From positions 1-5,946 of the forward strand of contig UQXM01000113.1 in the NCBI GenBank assembly GCA_900545035.1: a stretch of 5,946 bases of DNA, written 5' to 3'. Source of the stretch: an uncultured Fusobacterium sp. Its GTDB lineage: Bacteria; Fusobacteriota; Fusobacteriia; Fusobacteriales; Fusobacteriaceae. Numbering within the stretch: position 1 is the first letter of the stretch; every line of letters begins with the position of its first letter. A program made the translations under genes and the position numbers. Under the pieces are notes generated by a model. That model was given only the letters and a program-made list of their open reading frames with translations. It was not told where the DNA came from and made no database searches. Positions 1 through 5,946 of the stretch are shown piece by piece.

Positions 1-35
1 AAAAAAAGTGTATAATTAATTATAATTATTTCTAC

Positions 36-68
36 AAAAAACAGGATTGTAAAAAATCCTGTTTTTTT
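36..68 (+). terminator. Rho-independent terminator of the upstream transcript
   Basis: The left arm (36-48, ending CAGGATT) pairs perfectly with the right arm (55-67, starting AATCCTG) over 13 bp around a 6-nt loop, and a run of seven T follows the G at 61. The outer six pairs are A-T, so the effective core is the 7-bp CAGGATT/AATCCTG stem plus U tract. On the minus strand the stem is followed by T6, so it could also work bidirectionally. It isolates the hsd operon from transcription entering from the left; the gene it serves lies outside the window. Confidence 0.85.
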
Positions 69-102
69 AATATTTTTTGTTAAAAAATAATATTTTTTCA
101 GT

Positions 103-131
103 CTGAAATTTTTTGAAATTCTATGTATAAA
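103..131 (+). promoter_or_regulatory. Second overlapping promoter, shifted 10 bp upstream
   Basis: CTGAAA (103-108) and TATAAA (126-131) are again 17 bp apart. The set is the main promoter displaced by 10 bp: TGAAATT occurs at both 104-110 and 114-120, and TATAAA at both 126-131 and 136-141. It could be a true tandem promoter giving a start near 138-140, or a decoy site produced by the local repeat. Its -35 is weaker than that of the downstream pair. Confidence 0.35.
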
Positions 132-141
132 TGTTTATAAA
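113..141 (+). promoter_or_regulatory. Probable main hsd promoter (sigma70-type)
   Basis: TTGAAA (113-118) and TATAAA (136-141) are separated by exactly 17 bp, each one base away from consensus. Transcription would start near 148-150, giving a leader of roughly 16-18 nt before the TTG start at 166. T- and A-tracts at 71-98 lie just upstream and could act as an UP element or bent DNA. The -10 and much of the spacer lie inside the inverted repeat 121-154, so a protein bound there should block polymerase. The assignment is from sequence alone, in a very AT-rich background where such matches arise easily. Confidence 0.6.
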
Positions 142-154
142 CAATTATACATAG
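121..154. repeat. 34-bp near-perfect inverted repeat, likely operator
   Basis: The sequence equals its own reverse complement over 34 bp except for one pair (A131 opposite A144). The outer arms CTATGTATAA / TTATACATAG are perfect over 10 bp and the core TGTTTATAAACA is a perfect 12-bp palindrome. It covers both candidate -10 hexamers and ends at the first base of the hsdR ribosome-binding region. Position and symmetry suggest a binding site for a dimeric or tetrameric repressor. If transcribed from further upstream it could also fold into a hairpin next to the Shine-Dalgarno. No regulator gene is in the window. Confidence 0.65.
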
Positions 155-162
155 TGGGTGAT
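154..162 (+). promoter_or_regulatory. Ribosome-binding site deciding the hsdR start
   Basis: GTGGGTGAT resembles the anti-16S consensus GGAGGTGAT, with a perfect GGTGAT part. The GTGGG core lies 7 nt before TTG 166, the ideal spacing. If translation began at GTG 154 this motif would lie inside the coding region, and the bases before 154 (ACAATTATACATA) contain no Shine-Dalgarno. With a transcript start near 148 the GTG would have only a few nt of leader. Confidence 0.6.
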
Positions 163-165
163 GTT

Positions 166-2979
166 TTGAAAGCAGAATTTGAATTGGAAAACCAACTGAT
201 AGAACAGTTAATTTTGCAGGGGTATGAAAAAATTAATGTAAAAGATGAAAATTCTCTTGTGGAAAATTTAAAAATTCAGTTAGAGAAATTAAATAAAAGA
301 AAATTCAGCCAGTCGGAATTTAATAAAATTCAAACTTATCTGGCAGGGGGAACAATTTTTGATAAAGCTAAAAAATTGAGAGAAAAATTTGAACTTTTTA
401 CAGATAAGGGAGAAATAAAGTATATTTCTTTTTTGGATAGAGAAAATATTGAGAAGAATATTTTTCAGGTTACCAATCAGATAAAAATGTCGGGACAGTA
501 TGAAAACAGATATGATGTAACAATTTTGGTTAATGGTTTTCCTCTTGTACAAATCGAACTGAAGAAAAAAACAGTTCAGTTGAAAAAAGCATTTTATCAA
601 ATACAAAGATATCAAAGGCATTCGTACAGAAATTTGTTTCAATATATTCAGATTTTTGTAATCAGCAACGAAGAGAATACAAGATATTTTTCCAATAACA
701 ATGAATTGAGATATGAATTTACTTTTCCATGGGCAGATAAGCACAATTTGAAGAAAAACAGGTTGGAAGATTTTACAAAATTTTTTATGAATAAAGAACA
801 TCTTGGAAATATGCTGACGAAATATATTGTAACAAACGAAACTTTAAAGGCACTTATGATTTTAAGACCTTATCAATATTATGCTGTTGAAAATATAATT
901 CGGGCAGTAAAAGAAAATTCCAAAGAAAATGGCTATATCTGGCACACAACAGGAAGCGGAAAAACTCTTACATCTTTTAAAGCCAGTCAGATTTTAGCAA
1001 CTTTAGATGAAATAAAAAAAGTTGTATTTTGTGTTGACAGAAAAGATTTGGATTATCAAACTTCAAAAGAATTTAACGCATTTTCAAAAGGTTCTGTTGG
1101 AGATGTAGAAAATACAGGACAATTTGTGGAACAGATGATAAGTGATACAGGCTCAAAAGTTATAGTTACAACAATTCAGAAACTTAATAATGCTATAACA
1201 AAACCATATTATTTGAAACAAATGGAAAAAATAAAAGATGAAAGAATTATTTTTATTTTTGATGAATGCCACAGAACTCAATTTGGGGAAACTCATGCAA
1301 GAATAAATGAATTTTTTACAAACAAACAATTTTTTGGTTTTACAGGGACACCTATTTTTGCAGAAAATGCTGTAAAGTATAAAACTACAAAAGATTTGTT
1401 TGGAAAATGTTTACACAAATACACAATAAAAGAAGCCATTGATGACGAAAATGTTTTGGGATTTTCCGTTGAGTATTACGGAACTTTCAATTTAAAAGAT
1501 GAAAATGGTGATGATTTATCTCCTGATGAAATGAAAGTAGAAGGTATAGATACAAAAGAAGTTTTTTCAAAAAGGGAAAGATTGGAAAAAATAGTTGATT
1601 TTATTATTACAAATCACAGAGCCAAAACTTTTGGAAAAAAATATCAAAGTATTTTTGCTGTTTCAGATATAAATACACTTATTGAATATTATCGTATTTT
1701 TAAAGAAAAAAATACAGATTTAAAAATAGCGGGAATTTTCACATATGAAGCTAACAGTGATTTATCAAATGATGAGGGAACTTTTGAAGCGGAAGGAGAT
1801 GAATGTAAACACCCAAGAGAATATTTGGACGAAATGGTTTCCGATTACAATAAAATGTTTGGGGACAATTTTAATTTAAATCAGGATAACGGCTTTAACA
1901 GTTACTTTATAGATATATCGAAAAAAGTGAAAGAAAGAAAAATAGATGTCCTTCTGGTAGTAAATATGTTTCTTACAGGTTTTGACAGCAAATATCTGAA
2001 CACATTATATGTGGATAAAAATTTGAAATATCATGGACTTATTCAAGCATATTCAAGGACGAACAGAATTTTATCAGTGGATAAAACTCACGGAAACATA
2101 GTTTGTTTCAGAAATCTTAAAAAGAGAACAGATGAAGCAATCACTTTGTTCTCCAATGCCAATGCAGTAGAAACGGTTTTGATGAAAAATTATGAAGAAT
2201 ATGTGGCAGATTTTGAAAAATATTTGCAGGAACTCAGAAATACAGCAGAAACAGCTGAAGATATAGACAATCTTGAAACAGAAGAAAATAAACTTACATT
2301 TATAGAAAATTTTAAAAATCTTCTTCGTGTGATGAACAGACTTACAACATTCAGCAAATTTAGTTTTGATGATTTGAATATATCACAGGATGAATTTGAG
2401 AGCTTCAAGTCAAAGTACATTGATATGTATGATACTTTGGTGGGACAGAGTGCCAAAAATAAAGGGGAAAAAACCTCAATAATTGATGAAATTGATTTTG
2501 AAATAGAGCTTCTTGCCAAAGATACAATAAATGTTTCGTATATAATCGGACTTTTAAAAAATCTGAATTCAGAAGAGAAAAGTTTTGCGAAAGATATCGA
2601 ATATATTTTAAAAACAATGGACAGTACTCCAAGTCTGAAAAATAAAAAAGACCTTGTAGAGCAATTTATCGAAGAAAACAGAGAGATTTTCAATAATAAT
2701 ATTTCTGAAAATATAGAGGATAAATTGGCAGAATATTTGGATAAACAAAAACAAAAGGCTATTTTGGAAATGGCAGAAGAAGAAAATTTGAAACAAGATG
2801 TAGTAAATCAAGTGATAGAAGAATGTGAGTTTAACAACAGCAGACCGAATTACTCTCTTATAAAAACTGCTTTCAATAAAAAACCGTCTATGCTCGGGCT
2901 TAACAGAAAAATTGAAAATATTCAAGGAAAAATATCCAATTTGATAGAAAGATTTAATTTTTTTAATTTAGAATTTTAG
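166..2979 (+). CDS. hsdR: Type I restriction enzyme, R subunit (HsdR)
   Basis: HsdR is the ATP-driven translocation and cleavage subunit; with HsdM and HsdS it forms the R2M2S complex that pulls in and cuts unmethylated DNA. Residues are numbered from TTG 166 (937 aa); GTG 154 would add four residues but has no Shine-Dalgarno. The N-terminal PD-(D/E)xK nuclease shows D117, E131-x-K133 (in QIELKKK) and a RecB-like QxxxY at Q145-Y149. The SF2 helicase motor follows: Walker A TTGSGKT (261-267), Walker B DECH (366-369), motif III GFTGTP (391-396), motif V NMFLTGFD (600-607) and motif VI QAYSRTNR (627-634). The remaining 300 residues are charged and helical, as expected for the C-terminal part that docks on HsdM. 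All catalytic motifs are intact and no frameshift is seen. It is somewhat shorter than EcoR124I HsdR (about 1,040 aa). First gene of the operon, 10 nt before hsdM. Confidence 0.96.
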   Translation: MKAEFELENQLIEQLILQGYEKINVKDENSLVENLKIQLEKLNKRKFSQSEFNKIQTYLAGGTIFDKAKKLREKFELFTDKGEIKYISFLDRENIEKNIFQVTNQIKMSGQYENRYDVTILVNGFPLVQIELKKKTVQLKKAFYQIQRYQRHSYRNLFQYIQIFVISNEENTRYFSNNNELRYEFTFPWADKHNLKKNRLEDFTKFFMNKEHLGNMLTKYIVTNETLKALMILRPYQYYAVENIIRAVKENSKENGYIWHTTGSGKTLTSFKASQILATLDEIKKVVFCVDRKDLDYQTSKEFNAFSKGSVGDVENTGQFVEQMISDTGSKVIVTTIQKLNNAITKPYYLKQMEKIKDERIIFIFDECHRTQFGETHARINEFFTNKQFFGFTGTPIFAENAVKYKTTKDLFGKCLHKYTIKEAIDDENVLGFSVEYYGTFNLKDENGDDLSPDEMKVEGIDTKEVFSKRERLEKIVDFIITNHRAKTFGKKYQSIFAVSDINTLIEYYRIFKEKNTDLKIAGIFTYEANSDLSNDEGTFEAEGDECKHPREYLDEMVSDYNKMFGDNFNLNQDNGFNSYFIDISKKVKERKIDVLLVVNMFLTGFDSKYLNTLYVDKNLKYHGLIQAYSRTNRILSVDKTHGNIVCFRNLKKRTDEAITLFSNANAVETVLMKNYEEYVADFEKYLQELRNTAETAEDIDNLETEENKLTFIENFKNLLRVMNRLTTFSKFSFDDLNISQDEFESFKSKYIDMYDTLVGQSAKNKGEKTSIIDEIDFEIELLAKDTINVSYIIGLLKNLNSEEKSFAKDIEYILKTMDSTPSLKNKKDLVEQFIEENREIFNNNISENIEDKLAEYLDKQKQKAILEMAEEENLKQDVVNQVIEECEFNNSRPNYSLIKTAFNKKPSMLGLNRKIENIQGKISNLIERFNFFNLEF

Positions 2980-2985
2980 GGGGAA
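2979..2985 (+). promoter_or_regulatory. Ribosome-binding site of hsdM
   Basis: GGGGGAA begins at the last base of the hsdR TAG stop and precedes ATG 2990. The short intergenic gap leaves no room for a separate promoter or terminator, so hsdM is expected to be co-transcribed with hsdR. Confidence 0.6.
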
Positions 2986-2989
2986 GAAA

Positions 2990-4531
2990 ATGTCAGAACA
3001 TCAAGCAGAATTAGAAAAAAGATTGTGGGCAATAGCAAACGAACTTAGAGGAAATATGGGAGCTGATGAGTTCAGAAACTATATATTGGGACTTATATTT
3101 TTTAAATTTTTATCAGAAAAAATAGAAAAAACAATAAACGAAGGTTTGAAAGAGGATAATTTAAAATATGAAGATATTCAGGAAAATAAAGAATATTTGG
3201 AAGAAGTGAGAGAGTTTTGTGTAAATGATATTGGGTATTTTCTTGAGCCGAAATATTCTTTTAAAGCTTTGGCAAACAGAGCCAAAAACAGAGAATTTAT
3301 TATAGAAGATTTGGGACTTGCTTTAAAAAGCATAGAGGAGTCAACAAACGGACACGAAAGCAGTGATGATTTTTCTGGACTTTTCGGAGATGTGGATTTG
3401 ACATCATTAAAGCTGGGAAAAACAGCAGATGATAAAAATAAAATGATTTCGGAAGTAATAAAACATTTGAACGATATTAATTTTAATTTCGAAGATACAG
3501 AAATGGATATTCTTGGAAATGCTTATGAATATTTAATCAGTATGTTTGCAAGCAATGCCGGAAAAAAAGCGGGAGAATTTTATACACCTGCTCAAGTGTC
3601 AAAAGTTTTGGCAAAAATAACATCTTGCGGAAAAGAGAGAGTAAGAAGTGTATACGACCCTACCTGTGGGTCAGGTTCTCTTCTTTTGAGAGTTGCAAAA
3701 GAGATAAAAGTTTCTAATTTTTACGGACAGGAACTTAATACAACGACATATAATCTGGCTCGTATGAATATGATACTTCACGGAGTGGGATTTACAAATT
3801 TTGAAATAAAACAAGGGGATACTTTGGACGACCCTCAGCATCTTGATGAAAGATTTGATATAGTGGTGGCAAATCCGCCGTTTTCTATGAAATGGGAAGC
3901 AAACGACACTCGTTTGTCTGATGAAAGATTTGCTTCTTACGGAAAATTAGCTCCGAGCAGCAAAGCAGATTTTGCATTTATTCAGCATATGATTTATCAG
4001 CTTGATGAAAACGGAACAATGGCTGTAATTGTTCCTCATGGTGTATTGTTCAGGGGAGCAAGCGAGGGAGTGATAAGAAAATATCTTTTGAAAGAGAAAA
4101 ATTATATTGACGCAATAATCGGGCTTCCTGCAAATATATTTTACGGGACATCAATTCCTACTTGTATTATAGTTGTTAAGAAAAACAGAAATACAGATGA
4201 TGACATTTTGTTTGTGGACGCTTCCAATGATTTTGAAAAAGCAAAAAATCAAAATTATCTGAGAGATGAAGATGTTGAAAAAATAGCGAGAACATATGCA
4301 GAGAGAAAAGAAACAGAAAAATATTCCAGAAAAGTTTTTATGAAAGAGATTGAAGAAAATGATTTTAATCTGAATATTCCGAGATATATTGACACTTTTG
4401 AAGAGGAAGAGGAGATAAATCTTGACGAAGTGGTGGAAAAAATTTCTAAAATTGACGAAGAAATGAAAGAAGTGGATAAAACTATAAAAAATTTCTGTAA
4501 TGAGCTTGGAATAAAAGCTCCTGTATTTTAG
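2990..4531 (+). CDS. hsdM: Type I DNA N6-adenine methyltransferase (HsdM)
   Basis: HsdM transfers a methyl group from S-adenosylmethionine to N6 of adenine in the site chosen by HsdS; M2S is an active methylase and also the core of the restriction complex. The 513-aa protein has the expected length (EcoR124I HsdM is about 520). Residues 1-150 form the helical HsdM N-terminal domain (ELRGNMGADEFRNYILGLIF at 18-37). The catalytic domain begins with GEFYTP (195-200), then the SAM-binding motif I DPTCGSGS (223-230) and motif IV NPPF (295-298), the adenine-flipping signature of gamma-class N6 methylases. PHGVLFRG (349-356) and GLPANIFYGTSIPTCI (378-393) are further conserved family blocks. The acidic C-terminal helix (470-503) is where HsdM usually contacts HsdS. 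It starts at ATG 2990 after a strong GGGGGAA site. No defect is seen. Confidence 0.97.
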   Translation: MSEHQAELEKRLWAIANELRGNMGADEFRNYILGLIFFKFLSEKIEKTINEGLKEDNLKYEDIQENKEYLEEVREFCVNDIGYFLEPKYSFKALANRAKNREFIIEDLGLALKSIEESTNGHESSDDFSGLFGDVDLTSLKLGKTADDKNKMISEVIKHLNDINFNFEDTEMDILGNAYEYLISMFASNAGKKAGEFYTPAQVSKVLAKITSCGKERVRSVYDPTCGSGSLLLRVAKEIKVSNFYGQELNTTTYNLARMNMILHGVGFTNFEIKQGDTLDDPQHLDERFDIVVANPPFSMKWEANDTRLSDERFASYGKLAPSSKADFAFIQHMIYQLDENGTMAVIVPHGVLFRGASEGVIRKYLLKEKNYIDAIIGLPANIFYGTSIPTCIIVVKKNRNTDDDILFVDASNDFEKAKNQNYLRDEDVEKIARTYAERKETEKYSRKVFMKEIEENDFNLNIPRYIDTFEEEEEINLDEVVEKISKIDEEMKEVDKTIKNFCNELGIKAPVF

Positions 4532-4538
4532 GGAGTGA
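4531..4538 (+). promoter_or_regulatory. Ribosome-binding site of the HEPN-like gene
   Basis: GGGAGTGA begins at the last base of the hsdM TAG stop, with GGGAG ending 7 nt before ATG 4543. The good spacing and absence of a promoter-sized gap support operon expression of the small gene together with hsdM. Confidence 0.6.
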
Positions 4539-4542
4539 GAAT

Positions 4543-5073
4543 ATGGAAACTAAAGAATGGTTAGCAAAAGCTTTAAAAATAGAAAAAGAAGAGATAAAAA
4601 GATTATTTGAAGAAGAAACATCGAGAAACTTTTTTCTTGTTTGGACAGTATTTGAAAGAATAAATTTTGATAAGTTTGTGAAACTTGAAAAAATAAAAGA
4701 ATTTTCTAAAAAGGATTTTGAAATAGATAATGAATTGGAAGAAATTTTAAAAAAATTTCATTTAAGATATCAAGATGAAAAATTAAGAAAAAATTTGTGT
4801 TACAAAAATAAATGTAATAATAAAGAATGTAATATTTTTTCTGAATGTGAGTTCTATATTTTATGCAATAAAGAATATAAAGACATAGAAAAGGATGAAA
4901 AAATATATTTTTTGACTTATATAGTTTATAGATATAGAAATAATATGTTTCACGGAAATAAGGGATTGGAAAGTTGGCTGCAATTTGAAGAGCAAATAAA
5001 GGATTGTATAACTGTTATGAAAAAATTAACAGTATTACCTGATAAAAAAGACGGTGAAGAAAATGAAGAATAG
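4543..5073 (+). CDS. HEPN-like protein embedded between hsdM and hsdS
   Basis: A 176-aa soluble, mostly helical protein with no signal peptide or membrane segment. Near the C-terminus it shows RNNMFHG (132-138), matching the R-x4-6-H signature of HEPN domains (R132, N133, H137) just before a last helix (about 142-162), where the motif sits in many HEPN RNases. Between the helical N-terminal half and this motif are five cysteines at 86, 91, 96, 102 and 108, spaced x4, x4, x5 and x5; they may bind a metal, but no standard zinc-finger pattern is complete. HEPN proteins include toxins, abortive-infection RNases and the anticodon nucleases PrrC and RloC, which are linked to Type I systems; this protein lacks their NTPase part. 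Its location within the operon and the 11-nt overlap with hsdS suggest an accessory defence or control role. The HEPN call rests on the motif and helical pattern; the exact family is not recognised, and a non-catalytic partner protein is possible. Confidence 0.8.
   Translation: METKEWLAKALKIEKEEIKRLFEEETSRNFFLVWTVFERINFDKFVKLEKIKEFSKKDFEIDNELEEILKKFHLRYQDEKLRKNLCYKNKCNNKECNIFSECEFYILCNKEYKDIEKDEKIYFLTYIVYRYRNNMFHGNKGLESWLQFEEQIKDCITVMKKLTVLPDKKDGEENEE
5053..5057 (+). promoter_or_regulatory. Ribosome-binding site of hsdS inside the HEPN-like gene
   Basis: GGTGA lies 5 nt before ATG 5063, within the last codons of the HEPN-like gene. Because hsdS starts 11 nt before the end of that gene, ribosomes terminating at 5073 could reinitiate on hsdS. 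Synthesis of HsdS is therefore probably coupled to that of the HEPN-like protein. Confidence 0.5.
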
Positions 5074-5946
5074 AAAAGTGCCAAAATTAAGATTTAAAGA
5101 ATTTACAGAAGAATGGGAAGAGAAAAAATTGGGAGAAATAAGTATATTTATAAATGGAAAAGGTCATGAACAAATTATAGAAGAAAATGGGAAATACATA
5201 GTTGTTAATTCAAAATTTATTTCAAGTAATGGAGTAATAAAAAAATATACTTCTAATTTACTGGTACCATTATATGTTAATGATATTTTAATGGTCATGA
5301 GTGATGTTCCTAATGGAAAAGCAATAGGAAAATGTTTTTTAGTGGATGAAAATAATAAATATTCTCTTAATCAAAGAATATGTGCTTTAAGAAGTAAAGA
5401 AAATTCTAAATATCTTTATTATATTTTAAATAGAAATAGTTACTTTTTGAAATTTGATGATGGAATCTCTCAAACAAATTTGAAAAAAAATGAAATTTTA
5501 GATTGTCCTATTTTATTACCTATTTTAGAAGAACAACAAAAAATTGCTGATTTTCTTTCCTGTGTAGATACAAAAATATCTTTAACAGAGGAAAAATTAG
5601 AAAATTTAAAAATATATAAAAAAGGAATTATGCAAAAGATTTTTTCTCAAGAAATAAGATTTAAAGATAAAAACGGAAATGATTATCCTGAATGGGAAGA
5701 GAAGCAAGTATCAAATATTTTTAAGATAACAAGAGGTTATGTATTATCTAAAACTGAAATAAAAAATATTAAAGAAAATAATTATATTTATCCTGTATAT
5801 TCTTCTCAAACATTAAATAATGGATTAATGGGATTTTATAACCAATGGTTATATGAAAATAGTATAACATGGACAACAGATGGGGCTAATGCTGGAACAG
5901 TGAAATTTAGAGAAGAAAAATTTTATTGTACAAATGTTTGTGGAGT
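5063..5946 (+). CDS. hsdS: Type I specificity subunit (HsdS), 3' end outside window
   Basis: HsdS recognises the bipartite DNA target and holds two HsdM subunits. The window contains 294 complete codons of an open frame that runs off the right edge; full-length family members are about 380-420 aa. The usual opening VPKLRFKEFTEEWEEKKLGE (6-25) leads into TRD1 (about 25-150, with NGKGHEQ and VVNSKFISSNG). The central conserved helix follows (about 151-200, LPILEEQQKIADFL then KKGIMQKIFSQEIRF), and sets the distance between half-sites. The opening is then repeated (IRFKDKNGNDYPEWEEKQ, 198-215) before TRD2, whose visible part includes YPVYSSQT and TWTTDGANAGTVKF. The central region resembles the EcoR124I-like (Type IC) and staphylococcal HsdS proteins. 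ATG 5063 is chosen for its Shine-Dalgarno; GTG 5078 is a weaker alternative. The target sequence cannot be read from the protein by eye. Confidence 0.95.
   Translation, partial: MKNRKVPKLRFKEFTEEWEEKKLGEISIFINGKGHEQIIEENGKYIVVNSKFISSNGVIKKYTSNLLVPLYVNDILMVMSDVPNGKAIGKCFLVDENNKYSLNQRICALRSKENSKYLYYILNRNSYFLKFDDGISQTNLKKNEILDCPILLPILEEQQKIADFLSCVDTKISLTEEKLENLKIYKKGIMQKIFSQEIRFKDKNGNDYPEWEEKQVSNIFKITRGYVLSKTEIKNIKENNYIYPVYSSQTLNNGLMGFYNQWLYENSITWTTDGANAGTVKFREEKFYCTNVCG
5090..5124 (+). repeat. hsdS half-repeat, copy 1 (before TRD1)
   Basis: AGATTTAAAGA (5090-5100) and GAATGGGAAGAGAA (5111-5124) recur exactly in the same order at 5657-5703, coding the RFK...EWEEK module at the start of each HsdS half. 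This reflects the internal duplication of HsdS and gives short identical stretches where recombination could swap TRD modules. The spacing between the two blocks differs between copies (10 versus 22 nt). Confidence 0.6.
5657..5703 (+). repeat. hsdS half-repeat, copy 2 (before TRD2)
   Basis: The second copy has AGATTTAAAGA at 5657-5667 and GAATGGGAAGAGAA at 5690-5703, separated by a 22-nt segment coding KNGNDYP. It marks the boundary between the central helix and TRD2. The 14-nt exact match is notable because silent positions are conserved too. Confidence 0.6.

Noticed and set aside
11..24. Perfect 14-bp palindrome TATAATTAATTATA
   Set aside because: It contains only A and T in a very AT-rich intergenic region, lies before the terminator, and has no linked promoter or gene in view; chance is an adequate explanation.
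71..98. T6/A6 tracts that can pair as a hairpin (71-78 with 82-89, or 82-89 with 91-98)
   Set aside because: A pure A-T stem with no GC is too weak to be a second terminator. It is better read as A-tract DNA upstream of the promoter.
289..801. 170-aa open frame on the minus strand
   Set aside because: It lies entirely within the nuclease part of hsdR, antisense. Its composition (Phe, Ile, Leu, Cys-rich) is what reverse-reading of Lys/Glu/Asn-rich coding sequence yields.
2190..2925. Overlapping minus-strand open frames of 167, 75 and 105 aa
   Set aside because: All are antisense to the intact C-terminal part of hsdR, overlap one another, and have Ser/Phe/Leu-rich shadow composition without recognisable motifs.
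4543..5073. Reading the small gene as a PrrC/RloC-type anticodon nuclease
   Set aside because: It has no Walker A or ABC-type NTPase region and is only 176 aa; only a HEPN-like RNase motif is shared in general terms.
1..5946. CRISPR array, tRNA, rRNA or insertion sequence
   Set aside because: No regularly spaced repeats, tRNA-like cloverleaf, rRNA segment, transposase or terminal inverted repeats were seen; the window is almost fully accounted for by the four hsd-locus genes.

Overview
This AT-rich window holds most of a Type I restriction-modification (hsd) locus, with all genes on the + strand in the order hsdR - hsdM - small HEPN-like gene - hsdS. The hsdS gene runs off the right edge. 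Base composition, dominant AGA arginine and TTA/TTG leucine codons, and G-rich Shine-Dalgarno sites fit a low-GC bacterium such as a fusobacterium or a low-GC Firmicute. No marker gene fixes the taxon.

Left end (1-165): a 13-bp-stem intrinsic terminator at 36-68 closes whatever lies upstream. A promoter region follows, with two sigma70-like -35/-10 pairs offset by exactly 10 bp. A 34-bp inverted repeat with a single mismatched pair (121-154) covers both -10 hexamers and ends right at the Shine-Dalgarno of hsdR. This looks like an operator. The layout also argues that hsdR starts at TTG 166 rather than GTG 154.

Genes: HsdR (about 937 aa) has a PD-(D/E)xK nuclease followed by an SF2 translocase motor. 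HsdM (513 aa) has the N6-adenine methyltransferase motifs DPTCGSGS and NPPF. A 176-aa protein between hsdM and hsdS carries an RNNMFHG motif typical of HEPN RNase folds, plus a five-cysteine cluster. HsdS (at least 294 aa) has TRD1, a central coiled coil, and the start of TRD2. Gaps are 10 and 11 nt, followed by an 11-nt overlap, which suggests one operon with translational coupling into hsdS.

Working model: HsdM2S methylates host DNA, and HsdR2M2S translocates and cleaves unmodified invading DNA. The embedded HEPN-like protein is inferred to be a linked RNase or abortive-infection component, or an accessory regulator of the complex. It is the least ordinary element here. Composition drops visibly at the hsdM/HEPN boundary (sampled rows of about 25-37% GC before it, 13-22% after it), which is consistent with the HEPN-hsdS part having a different history from hsdR-hsdM.
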